This document shows positions 10,567 to 22,076 of a stretch of DNA of 64,000 nt, piece after piece. The stretch is from Cercospora beticola. Lineage: Eukaryota > Ascomycota > Dothideomycetes > Mycosphaerellales > Mycosphaerellaceae. A model generated the notes under the pieces. The model was not told where the DNA came from and searched no databases. It was given only the letters and a program-made list of their open reading frames with translations. The position numbers and the translations under genes were made by a program. The stretch is taken from positions 806,001-870,000 of the forward strand of contig NC_088939.1 in the NCBI RefSeq assembly GCF_033473495.1, written 5' to 3'. Every line of letters starts with the position of its first letter. The stretch's first letter is position 1.

Positions 10567-11568
10567 ATGCAATCCGATCGCCGCCGTCTCAACCCTCCAG
10601 CAGGAGGCACAGCCCCTCCGATCTTCGAATACCCATCACACATCACAAGACCTTCAAGGACGCGACAAGCAGAAGAACACCGCAAAATCTTCCTTCGCAC
10701 TGGCGTAGTCCCCTCAGCAAGCGGAAGCGCATATTATGAGATCTCGCCTCAAGACGTGTCATCAAAATCGAAAGACGCCAACGCCCTTCTGATTCCTTTG
10801 ACTTCTTCTCTCAAAATCATCTGCACAGTCCACGGTCCTCGGCCCCTCCCTCGCACCGCAGCTTTTAGTCCCAATCTCCTCTTGACAACACATATCAAAT
10901 TCGCGCCATTCGCGACACGAGTACGGAGAGGCTATATTCGCGATGCAAGCGAGAGGGATCTAGCGCAGCATTTGGAGACTGCGTTGAGAGGTGTGATTAT
11001 TGGAGAGCGATGGCCGAAAGCTGGATGTGAAGTTGTCGTGACGATTTTGGAAGGCGAGGAGGATGGATTTCCGGAGATCGGAGGCGAAGGACGGAGTGGA
11101 AAGGGAACAGGCTGGGGTCTCATGAGTGTTCTAGCGGGATGCATTACAGTGGCGAGTGCGGCATTATGCGATGCGGGAATTGATTGCGTGGATCTGGTGA
11201 GTGGTGGTGTTGCGGCTTTGGTTGAGCGAAAACCTGCATCGACTGGAAACAGCGAAGGAAATGCCGAATTCGTTCTGGATCCTGCGCCACCGGAGGAAGA
11301 CATTCGAGCGGCGTGTGTGGTAGGATACATGCACTCACGAGACGAGATTTCAGAAATGTGGATGAAAGGTGATGCTGGGGTGGAGAGCGAAAAACTAATT
11401 GACAGTGCTGTCAAAGCTGCTGTACTGACAAGAACGGTACTTGCGGAGGCTGTGAAGGAATCTGCTGAGTTGAAGCTCAAAAAGCTGCCCGAGGCGGCGA
11501 ATGGAGCACCACCTGCTGCGGCTGCAGCTGCGAAAGGAAAAGGCAAGGATGTTACCATGACGGGATGA
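10567..11568 (+). CDS. mtr3: exosome complex RNase PH-like subunit Mtr3
   Basis: A single exon of 333 aa. The N-terminal RRLNPPAGGTAPPIF and the RKIFLRTGVVPSASGSAYYE segment are typical of fungal Mtr3. An RNase PH fold follows: the KIICTVHGPRP strand, then WGLMSVLAGCITVASAALCDAGI helices, then VSGGVAALV. Mtr3 pairs with Rrp42 in the catalytically inactive six-subunit ring of the RNA exosome that feeds 3'-5' RNA decay. The C-terminus is an Ala/Lys-rich low-complexity tail. The long insert around EGEEDGFPEIGGEGRSG looks like a surface loop. Confidence 0.9.
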   Translation: MQSDRRRLNPPAGGTAPPIFEYPSHITRPSRTRQAEEHRKIFLRTGVVPSASGSAYYEISPQDVSSKSKDANALLIPLTSSLKIICTVHGPRPLPRTAAFSPNLLLTTHIKFAPFATRVRRGYIRDASERDLAQHLETALRGVIIGERWPKAGCEVVVTILEGEEDGFPEIGGEGRSGKGTGWGLMSVLAGCITVASAALCDAGIDCVDLVSGGVAALVERKPASTGNSEGNAEFVLDPAPPEEDIRAACVVGYMHSRDEISEMWMKGDAGVESEKLIDSAVKAAVLTRTVLAEAVKESAELKLKKLPEAANGAPPAAAAAAKGKGKDVTMTG

Positions 11569-12059
11569 GTGACTGCTGGACTTCGAAAGTATGAAGCCTT
11601 GTCTGGACCTAAGCCTCTGCGAAACATTGTCATCGCCAATGCAGATCTGTTCGGCTCGACTTCACCTTTTCCAGTGAATCTCAGCTGGCGTGGAAAGCTG
11701 GGTTACGCTCAGATTTCTGAGGCGACCCACTTCAGAAGGATACCAGGAATCATTCTCACTACCACTATCACCGGTTGACATGCAGCCGACGAAGACGAAC
11801 TTACGAGATGTTTTTCTCCAATTCAGGCCGCGAATGCGCCATCGGGCAAGCAGGAGATGACACCAGAAGGCAGCGAGTTCCTGTCAATGAAAGGGAAGCA
11901 CGCTGGTCAGTAAACAATAAAATCCAGAGGACTCTCCGCAAGTTTGGAAACCGCACAAAGTTCCTGTGCGTAGCGTCGACGATGCAACATCGAGTGGTCA
12001 TCAGCATGTAACAACATATGCTGCCTACTCGGCATAGCCAAATACAACATTTTCGATTG
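11569..12059. other. convergent 3' intergenic region
   Basis: About 490 bp between the 3' ends of mtr3 and the AP-3 beta gene. Nothing specific is recognised. Confidence 0.4.
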
Positions 12060-14649
12060 TTACGACTTCACCAAACCCGCTCTCTCATCCTCCTCGCTGT
12101 CTGTCTCATACTCACTCTCCTCCTCCTCGTCAGTCTCCTCTTCACTCTCCGTCTCCTCTTCCTCCTCAGTTTCCTCTTCACTCTCACTCTCCTCATCCAA
12201 CCACGCATCCAATGTTTTCTCCTTCTTCGGGCCCCCGATCATACTGCTCTTATAGCCAGGATCCTTCTCCAACCCCTCGTCCAATCTTTGTGCAGCAGTC
12301 AGTTCTCGCTCCGGAACATATGCACCCTTCTGTGTCGCTCGGTCACCATCGTCTCGCAACTTGGGATCAGGTTCGCGGCCACTTTCCACCCATTCAGGCA
12401 GAGGCTCGTATCCTCGCATTCCCGTCGTGCCAGCTTCAGATCCGATGACCAAGGAAGTCGTCCCAAGCAGTAAGGTCTTCCGACTTTCGGAAGGAGAGGG
12501 CGCTTGAGGGACAGGTTTGGGTGCTAAGAGTAGTAGAGAAGCAAGTTCTGTGCTACTTTGCACTGATAGCAGAGATCGAAACAAGCGTGCGCGGTCCCGA
12601 AGGGAGTATGAGGGCGTGTATCGTGCAAGGAGCATAGTATACTGGTAGAGGACTTCGATGGGATGCTTTGATTCTTGGTCTTCTTGAGGCACGGCTTCAT
12701 TCTGTGTTGAGAACGCGTTTTCTCGGAAGCCGTCGATCTCTTCTTCAGTCGGCGAGAGTACAGTACTGGAAGAGACCGGTTTCTGTTCCGGGTTCAACGC
12801 ATCCATTGCTTTCTGCTTCTCATTCTTAGCATTCAGGTAATGCAAGTAAACTTTCGCCGCGAGCAGAATGGTCTGAGCGCGCACTTCGTCGCTCTCTTCG
12901 GCATAATTTTTGACCAAGATGCGCAACACATCCGCAGCGATGTTGTTCTCCGGATCGACTCCAGCGAATTCTCCAATCAGCCAGACAATGCTTGCTCGTG
13001 CAGAAGGCGACGTGAGAGTATCGAGGTTCTTTGCTAGCCTTATAACAGTCTTGCGATGTTCTTCAGGTGCTCGTTGGATGAGATGTCGAACGACTTCCAT
13101 CGCTTCGCCAACCAGATTAGCATCCGGACTGCGGATCTGCTTAAGCAGGAGGGACAAACATCGGCGAGATGTTCTATCACTGGATGCCTGCGCGCATCGT
13201 CCAATAGCTCGAACACTTTCACGGACTAGATTCGTGTCGTGACCTTTCGAGAAATGCTCCAGCTCGGCCAGTATAAGCTCCTGTATTTCTTTGCCGCTAT
13301 GCGGGAACATCAACGTCAAAACTTCCAACTTCAGCCGCCAGATCTGGGGAGCTTCTGTTGCGCGAACCAGGAAATGTCGAAAGTATGGTACGAACTGAGC
13401 AGGGTCGATCAGACACACTTGAACGATATTGTACAGAGCCACCTGTCGAATGTCCTGAGGTGATCGAAGCAGCGCCATCAGCGGACCGACTGCTTTTGCA
13501 AGGTGTGTTGAAGGAGCGAGATAGAGGTATGCCCGGGTGACAGCGAGAATGACGGCCGAGTTGCGAGAGGATAGAAGCGGCTGGATCGATTTCAGGAACA
13601 ATTCGAGATCTGGATCCATCGCTTCGACTTCCTCATAATCTTCCTCTGTCTCCTCCTGTGGCTCCAGATCCTCGTAAAAGTCCTTCGCTCGTTGCTCCTG
13701 GGTCGCCGCACGCTTCACTCGCGTGGTGCGCTTCGGAAAGCACTTGCGCGAATATACCGTAAATAGTCGAATCACAGCCAGCTGACCCCACTCGTCCATA
13801 TCGACAATCATCTTGCACAGCCTGCGATAGACAGGATGTATGAGGTCCAAGCGATCCGGGCAAATCTCCATTAAAGCCTGCACAGCAGCGCCTGCAACAT
13901 AATATTGTTGATCGCCGAGCAGAGTTGAAATATAGTCCTCGATCTGCGGCCGCGTGCTCTCATCAAGCTGTACGCATTTCACACAAGCCAGCGCTGCGGC
14001 TTTCCGCACGAGAGGCGAAAGATCATTGACGCCCTTCTTAATCGCCAGGCTGATGATTTGTGCGATCATGGGAATGCGGATCCCAGACATGGTCTTCAAC
14101 GCCATAGCTCGTACTCTCGGGTTAGTATCTGACAGGGACTTCTGTATCGTATTGATTGCCAGTAACGCAGTATCCGGATCTGCCTCAGCATGATGGATCA
14201 AATAATTGTATACCAATGGTCTCGTTGACGGATATGGATTCGACAGAGTCTTGAGGACAGCGGGAAAGAAAGTAAGAGTCGGTTGCGGAGGATTGGCATA
14301 TTGCATCTACATCTCTTATTATCAACTTGTGTCGCTCCAACGTGTATGTACAATTGATGGTCCTGGCCTACCGCAACCACTTTCCGCAGCCCATCGAGCA
14401 CCTCTCGCTCGTGCTTGCTATCCAACATCTTTTTGATCTGCGCCGCCGGCAGCGCCTTCGTGGTCCTTCGTGGTCCGGCATCGCGGGCGGCTTCGAGCGT
14501 GAGGTCGCGTGCTGTACGGCGTCGATCAGTCAGGGTACGTATGTGTGGTCGCTTCGTGCTGGGGAGTTCGCTGTCCATGTTGTTGAGGTGGTGTTGATCA
14601 GGTACATACCTTGCTCCAGCAGCGAGCTGATTTTGCTGATGGACTCCAT
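12060..14649 (-). CDS. apl6: AP-3 adaptor complex beta subunit (Apl6)
   Basis: Three exons: 14610-14649, 14372-14511 and 12060-14306; introns 14512-14609 and 14307-14371. They give 808 aa starting MESISKISSLLEQ. The adaptin trunk of HEAT repeats is clear: LDGLRKVVA, NPYPSTRPLVYNYLIHHAEADPD in two parts, LSDTNPRVRAMALKTMSGIR and LSPLVRKAAALACVKCV. The C-terminal hinge is an extreme acidic run of Glu/Ser/Asp, which makes a low-complexity antisense ORF at the gene's 3' end. AP-3 sorts cargo from Golgi or endosomes to the vacuole. The first two exons are short; they were recovered because the phases join exactly. Confidence 0.93.
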
Positions 14650-15227
14650 CGTGCCACAGCCAGCTCGTGGGCAAGTGCAACCTGCTGCTCTAACCGTGTA
14701 TCTTTCCGTGGGAAGTGACCTGCTGTGAGCTGTGAGCTGCCTCTTCCCGTGATGATGATGTGGGGAGTGAAAGCTGACTAAGCAGTACTTGGCTCCAGGT
14801 TCCACTGGCAGTTCACTTTCCTGACTCCCATTTGCTTTTCTCCCTAAGGTACTATCTATCCTGGGAACGAGAACCCTTGAACATATCGTCTGCAATTGAA
14901 ACAATTTGCTCTCTAACCACATGAACTCATTAAAAGCGATTTCCAACAGGCGGAAGCAACTCCAGCATGTGAACAACTTACAGAAAACACATCTGCCGCC
15001 TATCTTCCATTGAAGTGGAGTCACTAGATGAATCGACAGAGTTTCCGAATACAAGAGCAAAGAGCAAGAAACATACATTCAAAATAATCTCACATCAATT
15101 CGTAAAGCGCATGAATCCTCTCATTGATCATTTATCTTCATCCCATAAAGAAACTAACATCGTCTCACTCTCCCCTTCCCCTTCACTCTCTCCATTCCTC
15201 TAACCCCCCAATTCAATCCCGATCTCC
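14650..15227. other. intergenic region
   Basis: About 580 bp between the apl6 start and the lipase stop, both genes on the - strand. It must contain the apl6 promoter and the lipase 3' UTR. No feature is recognised. Confidence 0.4.
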
Positions 15228-16674
15228 TTAAGCCCCCGCAGGAACATCCCCCCTCGCGTACGCTCTAATCGGCGGCTCATTCGCAACCTTCTCCGGATAA
15301 GCCACAATCGCCGCTCCCGCAATAGGAATCAAAGCCTCCGTCGCCAAAATATCCGCAAGCGTCAACCCGGGCGCAGCAAATTGCGAGCAAGCCAGCTTTG
15401 TATCAATGCGATCCAACCTTCCAGGTCCGCCATTGACAATTGCATCTTTCGCCAAAGCGTATGCGAGAGAATTGTACAGTACGCCTTCGTGGTTGACGTT
15501 AGGCCCTCCACCCGGCAAAAGTGCGGTGCAAACATTTTGAATCTCAGTATTAGAAACGATATTTGGACCTCCGAGAAGGGCGCCAGAGGCATTTGGGTCT
15601 TGTTGCGGTTGGACGATTTCGTCGAAGATGCTGTAGATGTTTGTTGTGGGGACGTAAGCAGAATCTCCGCCGCGGTTACGGAGGGTATTGATGAATGTGC
15701 TGTTGTAGTTTTGTTGTGCGACGGCTGGGACACAACCTGGGGTTGGGAATCCTGGACAGAGGATTTGGGCGAGGATTGTGCCGTGGTAGTCGCCGGAGAT
15801 GCTGATTTTGTTGGCGACGTTGGGGCGTGTGGAGGGCCAATATTTGAGGGCCCATTGGGCGTCGACGGAGCCGGCGGACCAGGAGACTGTGTTGACCTGG
15901 GAGGAAAGGGTTAGTACTGATCAATTGGCAGGAGGCGAAAGAATTGAATGAACGTACCTTGCGGTTTCCGCTGATGCGGGAAATGTAGTTGATCGCATAA
16001 GCGACATACTCAGCGGCGTTCTGAATGTCGTCCAAGTTCTCAGCTGGCAGATTCACGAATACCGGATCGGCAACATTCTGCTCTCGGAACAGCTTCGCGA
16101 TGTTAGGACCAAAGTTAGATCCGGCGCGTGCACCAGTGCCTGGGAGGAACAGAACCGGTGGCTTGCGGCCATAGGTGTAATCCGGTGGGATGTAAATGGC
16201 TCGTCTGAGCTGCGATTCACTCAAAGAGTATGGCGCATCGTTTGGACCGTTTCTTGGGTAGACAGGTGGGAAAGCTGGGCGCAGGTTGATATTGTTGGCA
16301 TTGCTCTCAATAGTATAGGCTTTGGCGATCGTGAGGAAGTCTCCTGGACCAGCCAGACCTCCGAGGAGGATCTCAGCGCCGTTTTGGAAGATATCTCGTG
16401 GGTTGGTGGCAGAGATCTTCTGAATCTGAGCAGCGAATTCTGGGATACTGGATGGACCTGGGGCCGGGACGATGTTGGTCAAGATGGCCGTTCCGACAGT
16501 TGCACCGGCGCTGAGGCTTCGGAGAGCAGCATCGAGTTGGTTCTGGTTGGTGATGGGAGCATTGGTAGTTCCTTGTCGTGCCTCGATCTTTGCAGGCTCG
16601 TTCTCCGTTGGTGTTGGGCTTGCAAGCACAGTGGCCGCGAGGCAGACACCTGCCAATGCCTTGATGATGGCCAT
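15228..16674 (-). CDS. secreted lipase, Candida antarctica lipase B type
   Basis: Two exons (intron 15897-15957, GTACGT donor, phase 0) give 461 aa. The start is the ATG at 16674 with signal peptide MAIIKALAGVCLAATVLA; a few codons upstream are open but lack ATG. An N-terminal helical domain precedes the alpha/beta-hydrolase core that begins LRRAIYIPPDY. Seen features: oxyanion segment PVLFLPGTGA; nucleophile in SWSAGS (Ser246) followed by VDAQWALKYWPS; acid in FDEIVQPQ (Asp331), as in CALB; candidate histidine in NVNHEGVLYNS (His375). It probably hydrolyses esters outside the cell. The N-terminal extension of about 150 residues is longer than in CALB itself. Confidence 0.92.
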
Positions 16675-17786
16675 TCTCGTCAATAGGAATATGACTTGGC
16701 GAAACTGTACTACAGCAGGCCGGGCTCAATACAATATATATCTTCAGAAGATGCAGTCAACATATACCACCTCATCCGGCTCATCACACGTGTGATTTCA
16801 ATAGCCTCAACAATAGGTCCATGGTCTGGAGTGCATTAGCCATTCCTAACTATCAAATCACCTGCGTGATTTTCCTCTTTCCGTGGAGGCCGAGGCATGT
16901 CGCTGTCTATAGTGTGTGATCGACATGCAGAAAAAGGCCACTATGGTTCTTCAGTCAAGTTGGGTGTAGTCACTAGCGGCTGAGGCAGTATGGTTGACTT
17001 CTTCGATCAGCAGGAACACAGCTCTGAGTTGTGTAGTATGGGGCAAGCAGTGCGACCGTGCGACCGCACGAGGCTTTGAGTTGGTTTGCATAAAGCACTA
17101 GGGAACGAGCCTGCCCATAGCCTCGTCGTGGTTGTGCCGCCCAGAGCAAGTACATAACTGTATTGGCCTCAGTGTGCTTCAGTTGTGCTTCCTCTTTCGT
17201 CGCCAGCCCTTCTTCGTCGAAGTTCATCCTTGCCGGCATCCGAGAAACAGGGCCGTTTCTGGTTGCCTTCGACAGAGCTTCGAAGTATTGCTTTCCCGAG
17301 TGCCTGGTCAGTCGTTCTTGGACGGGATGAGAATGCAGCCACTGACCAGTGATCGACATGGTAAAGCAAGAGAAGCCGCGGTTCGAAGGCAAGTTCCACA
17401 CATGAAGTATAGTGGTGGTGCGGGGCTCCCGCAAGCTTGGCCAAGATGCTTCATCAATTGTTATCAGATGTTCGCATTTTCGGAGATGAATGCACTGCGT
17501 TGTCGTAGAAGGCATGTCGTGGCGTGAATCCCCTGAAAGGACCAGACTGGCAAAGTCCACCACCTTTTGCTAGACCAGCGCGGCTTCCCTGCAATGCAAC
17601 TTCGCTCGCCCAAAACGCAACGAGCAAGTTACTGCCACCACGCTGCTCAAGAACTAATGCGATACCACACGTCTCAGCACATCCAGACCACCGCAGTCGT
17701 GGTCTCGAATTCTCTCGCAAACCGCGCAAAGTGTATTAATTTGGAATTCTATGTCTGTACAAGTTCCGTGCACGATTCGTTTCTCT
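16675..17786. other. intergenic region
   Basis: About 1.1 kb between the lipase start and the GNAT stop, both genes on the - strand. A 196-codon antiparallel ORF pair here begins on GTG, overlaps an opposing ORF and shows no domain, so no gene is called. Confidence 0.35.
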
Positions 17787-18752
17787 TTAATTCGTTAGTC
17801 GTCGTTTCCCTCCCTTCCGCGGGCTGGACTCCATCAAATCGTGTAATTGCTCTATCGCCTTGGCCTCGTAGTGGTTCAAGGTACCATTATACAACTTCGG
17901 AAGCACACGCCGAGAGTCTAAACATATGTCAATAAAAGCCTCACTGCAAAGATGAGACAGGGAAAACTTACTCGCATGGTCTTCTGCGAATTCCAATGAC
18001 TCGGCACCTTTCTTCTTCGCGGCGCTCACGGCATCTTCTAACAGTGCTGCTCCCACACCTTTGTGTCGATATTTTAGTCGCACTGTCCATGCTCTTACGA
18101 AACCTTTCCATGCCTTTTTTTTCTTTGTTCGACTCTCTCCAGACACCCATTCCACGATCACCGTTCCTATTACTTCGTCTCCAAACTTCGTGACCAGGAT
18201 ATCCGCATCGCCTAACCAGTCGAAGTTGATATCCTCCGCAGCACGAATATACTCTTGCGTCGCATAGCGACACCCTGCCATGGCAGTCATCAAGATGCCC
18301 ATACAAGTTAAAGTCGTGGCAATCCAATCGTAGCGTGCATTCTGCATGTATCTCGCCAGGAACGCCAACGACCCAACGACGACAGCCACATTGAGCGGAT
18401 GCGACAGCAGTGCTCGGTTGGCTGCTTGCCGCTGCTGTGCCACACTGTCTGCCACCAACTTCAACGCCTCCCTCTTCTCGAACTCGTCAGTCGCGACATA
18501 CGACGATAACTCGGGCACGCCTGCCAGGGGATTGTCTTGCGGTAAAGGCGTGTCCGGAGCGTCCATGTCGACGGTGAGAACGGGACCAGCAAGAGGTGAA
18601 GGCGGCGGCAGCAAGGTTGTGGTCGATCCTCGCATGGAGTTTGGCGTGGAAAGTGGGCTTGCGGGTGGAGAGTCGTGTAACCTCAAATTCGTACGAAGCG
18701 AGGCGAAGAAAGCTGAAACCAAAGCCATTGTTAGAGACACTCCGTTATTCAT
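17787..18752 (-). CDS. membrane-anchored GNAT-family N-acetyltransferase
   Basis: Two exons: 17972-18752 and 17787-17917. The 54-nt intron (17918-17971, GTAAGT...TTTAG) has no stop and is a multiple of three, so a naive ORF reads straight through it. Splicing gives 303 aa and joins EFAEDHA to NSRRVLPKLYNGTL. Two hydrophobic spans (NVAVVVGSLAFLARYM and WIATTLTCMGILMTAMAGC) precede the acetyltransferase domain. The latter has VIGTVIVEWV and the acetyl-CoA loop YRHKGVGAALLEDA. The substrate is unknown. The start is uncertain: ATG 18752 or 18728, or an upstream exon spliced at a CAG just before FFASL. Confidence 0.85.
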   Translation of the reverse strand: MNNGVSLTMALVSAFFASLRTNLRLHDSPPASPLSTPNSMRGSTTTLLPPPSPLAGPVLTVDMDAPDTPLPQDNPLAGVPELSSYVATDEFEKREALKLVADSVAQQRQAANRALLSHPLNVAVVVGSLAFLARYMQNARYDWIATTLTCMGILMTAMAGCRYATQEYIRAAEDINFDWLGDADILVTKFGDEVIGTVIVEWVSGESRTKKKKAWKGFVRAWTVRLKYRHKGVGAALLEDAVSAAKKKGAESLEFAEDHASKFSLSHLCSEAFIDICLDSRRVLPKLYNGTLNHYEAKAIEQLHDLMESSPRKGGKRRLTN

Positions 18753-21700
18753 ACATCTTGTTCTGTTTCTTCGAACATCCCAAAAAGAGGATTGAGTAGA
18801 AGTCACGATAACAGCAAGGAGGATAGCAACGATATATATGATGTTATCATGCTCAACGGCGGCACAGCGCCGGTCCCGTGCTCATTGGAGAGCCAAGGTG
18901 GGAGGATCGAACTTGCGAAGCCTCGCGTGATGAGAGATACGAGCGGCGTGGAATATCGGGAAAGGATGCTTACCAGCAGAGGTTTTGAGGCCGGGAATGG
19001 AACTCGTGCTCACCAGCGTCTTTGCATGCTGTTCCTGATACCGTTGTCGCTGGAGAGAGATGCGGGTCGTTTCCTCCCTCGGCGCTAGTCTCAAAGGAGT
19101 GATGTAGCTCGTCGAGGCCGAGTAGATGTGTGAGTGAGGCTGCCAGGTAGTTGTGGTGGTGGTGGTGGCGGTGGTGGAGGAATAGCCAGCGTTGGCATGG
19201 TGGATGTCGAGGAAATGGCCTTTCGAATGGAAGCGGCCCATGATCATCTCTGCATTCGCTTCCGGAAGCAGCAGAAATCTCGGACAGTCGGCTGGGGCGG
19301 CATCTATGGGCTGTGGTTGGAATCAATTTGAGGATCTAGAGTGTAGTGCGCACTCTCCCAAAACAGCGAGCAGCGACAACGTGGGTATTTGAGTGGTGGT
19401 GAAGCGGCACAGGTGGTCAACTAAAAAAGGGCGCAGTTGGAGGCGGCTGGAGGTTTGGCGGCGTCCGTCGGATGGGGCCTCGATCAGCGCCAGACTTTGT
19501 AAAGAAAAGCCATATGCATGCACAGCGCGCGAAAACGGCTGGTCGTGTGGACGAGGGGAGGAAAGAACGACGACGGGCGTGCGGTAGGCGCCTTTCTTGT
19601 TCTCTGAGCCGCGCGCTGCTGGATGTGTTGCAGGAGGAGAAGTATCCATTGCTTATCGCTGGCGCAATGCATCATCATCATGGGCCGCATTCGCCGCATG
19701 GGAGCTCTCCTTCTGCAACACGCAACACGCACGCCCGCGATTTGATAACGGAGTGAGCAGAGTGCACGAAAAGACTGGTCCGTGCACAGCCAATCGATGC
19801 GGGCGATTCGCTTGTGCATCCCAGCAACACATCATCACCACGACAGCCGGCGTGCAGGCCTCTCGACGATCTCTGCCCACACCACCTCACCTGTCGTTCG
19901 CTCGCCCGTTTCATCAAGTGTTGCAGCCAAGCTTGACTTGACGTATGGATACGAAACAAGACACACATCATCCCTCTCCCAGGTCATCATCGTCGTCGTG
20001 TACGAGCAGCCGGTGGGCGGAAATCTTCTCGAATCACGATGCGCTGCAAATCCAGACCTCTCACGCGCCATCCTTCCTGCTCGGCCACGCCGTCGGGTGA
20101 AGTCACACATGACACTCTGCAAAAGGCAAAGAAGCTGCACTTCTGAAACACGCTGTCTGAAGCACAATGACAGCTACCTCCTACACGCTCACCTATCGAA
20201 CCTCGAGGGGTTTGCCGAAGCATGCGTAAGTCTCCGGTCATTGGTTCGTGTGGGCCCGGTCGAGGAGGTGTTGGTCATGTTGCTCACTCTCATCATCTTT
20301 TGCATCAGTCGGTGGTTGAGGATTTTCATCGCTTCTTTTTGCCCGTGATGGACTGTCCACTCTGCACATCCAATGCGGAATGCAGTACTAATCAGCACCA
20401 CGAGCACAACAAGCTTTTTCCACTCCGCTCTCCGCCAAGCCCAGCCATATCTATCCTATCAACACGCGCACTTCTCACCTCTAACCTAGGGAGAGGATTC
20501 GGTACTTTGTGACTCCAACAGATAGCTCACACCCGATCCTCGTACAGCACTGCAAGCAACGACTCGCTATCAACGCACCTCCCCCAATCCATCCAACACT
20601 CTCATGTGAAAGGAGACGAAACGAGCAAGGCTGGCATGATTGTCTCGCGCAACAGCTCCGTATCTGTATCATGCATATCATACGCCGCACGGAAACTTTC
20701 AGCGTCTAGGCCTTCAGCCCATTGGTGCTGATAGGAGGTAGCACGCCACGGCAGCTCCCAGCTACCTAGCTCCAGCTATGGGATTTGCACGTTGTCTTGT
20801 GCCACATACTCACGCAAGCATCACAGAGCACTGCCCAACGAAGATCACCATCAAATCAAATGTTGCCAACAGTAGACAACACACAATAAATCTCCACAAT
20901 CGCCAAAGCAACGAAATAACATCTCCAAACCGGCACCCAAAGAAGGTAACTGCAAATACAAGTACAACGTTTGCAACTGTCCAACTCAAACGGCATCGTA
21001 GAGAAAACGGCCGCTCGAGCTCCCAACCCTACATATACCCTTGCAACAACCGCTGCACGACGGCGGTTCCGACAATTCATGGAAACAATCCGAACACCTG
21101 CTCGCACAATCCCCACTAAGTCGTTGAAACACCAACCACTTCATCGCGTTAGTCCTAATGAGCATGATGTGCGTAGTCATTCGCCTAGAACGCAGATACA
21201 ATACTCCCGTCCAGCGCGCGCAGCACGCCTTATCACGCCAAGTCAAGCAAGAATCCGTCTACACGTACTTCATGCTCCCACATTCGTGCCACGCGCAAAT
21301 CTCTGTTTCACAGCATAATCTGAAGACCCGAATGCTCAAACAAACCACACAATCGCCAGCAAAAATGTCAAGCAACTTGAAGTTCGAGCAAGTCAAGTAT
21401 CGAGTTTCTTTTACATTCTTTTTCTTTTTACATTCGCTGCATGAAAACATCACGGAATTCGTCCTCTCCTGCCTGCCCTCTTCGCCTTCTCGAACTTCCA
21501 TTCTCCTCCACCACTTCCTATCCCACCACAATTCCATTACCCAAAACCCAACGCAAAACAGATGCATCACCGGCCGTCGCTCCATAGTTCATAATCCCAT
21601 CACTTGCATCCCATCAATTGCATGCTTCCTTGCGTGTCGAATTTGTCTCAAAAGCGGAGTGTAGAGTCTTCTTCCAAAAACCGAAACCCACGCGCAAAAG

Positions 21701-22076
21701 CTCCTTTCTTTGAATCTTCAATCATTCTGGCGGAATAACCCCAGGAACAAGACTCACTAACCCTCCTTCAAGTATCAATCTTTTGGCAAGACGCCTCTTG
21801 CTTTCGCTTCGCTGTTGTTGAAGCTCAGCCAAATTTCACGCGGAAAAATAATATAAACAAGAATTTTGTGTCATTTTCTCTCAACCCCGACAGGTTGAGT
21901 CGGAATGTGATTTCGCTGCCCGTTCCAGAGCGCAGTCATCCGTCTGCGCATCAGAGTAAGCACTCGAAAGTGAGCGCTTCATAGGCTACGGCCCGAAGAG
22001 GTGAATTGGTCAAAGCTGCCCGCTTGTCTGAGCCAAGCACGGTCACAATCATCGTTTTCATATGCGTGCTGCACGC
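18753..22076. other. long gene-poor stretch
   Basis: About 3.3 kb between the GNAT start and the kinase stop, both genes on the - strand. Many short ORFs overlap on both strands without recognisable domains. The sequence holds pyrimidine-rich blocks (for example around 21410-21480) and a GGT microsatellite. It could hold long UTRs, a promoter or a non-coding transcript; none can be proven from sequence alone. Confidence 0.4.
19151..19180. repeat. GGT-type trinucleotide microsatellite
   Basis: A short imperfect GTG/GGT run (ttgtggtggt ggtggtggcg gtggtggagg) upstream of the GNAT gene. Confidence 0.8.

Noticed and set aside
12018..12473. Leu-rich + strand ORF resembling a membrane protein
   Set aside because: Antisense of the acidic Glu/Ser hinge of AP-3 beta.
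16973..17563. 196-codon minus-strand ORF
   Set aside because: It opens on GTG, overlaps opposing ORFs of similar length and has no domain or plausible splice context.
19782..20348. 188-codon + strand ORF in the gene-poor stretch
   Set aside because: Low-complexity, overlapping ORFs on the other strand, no domain.
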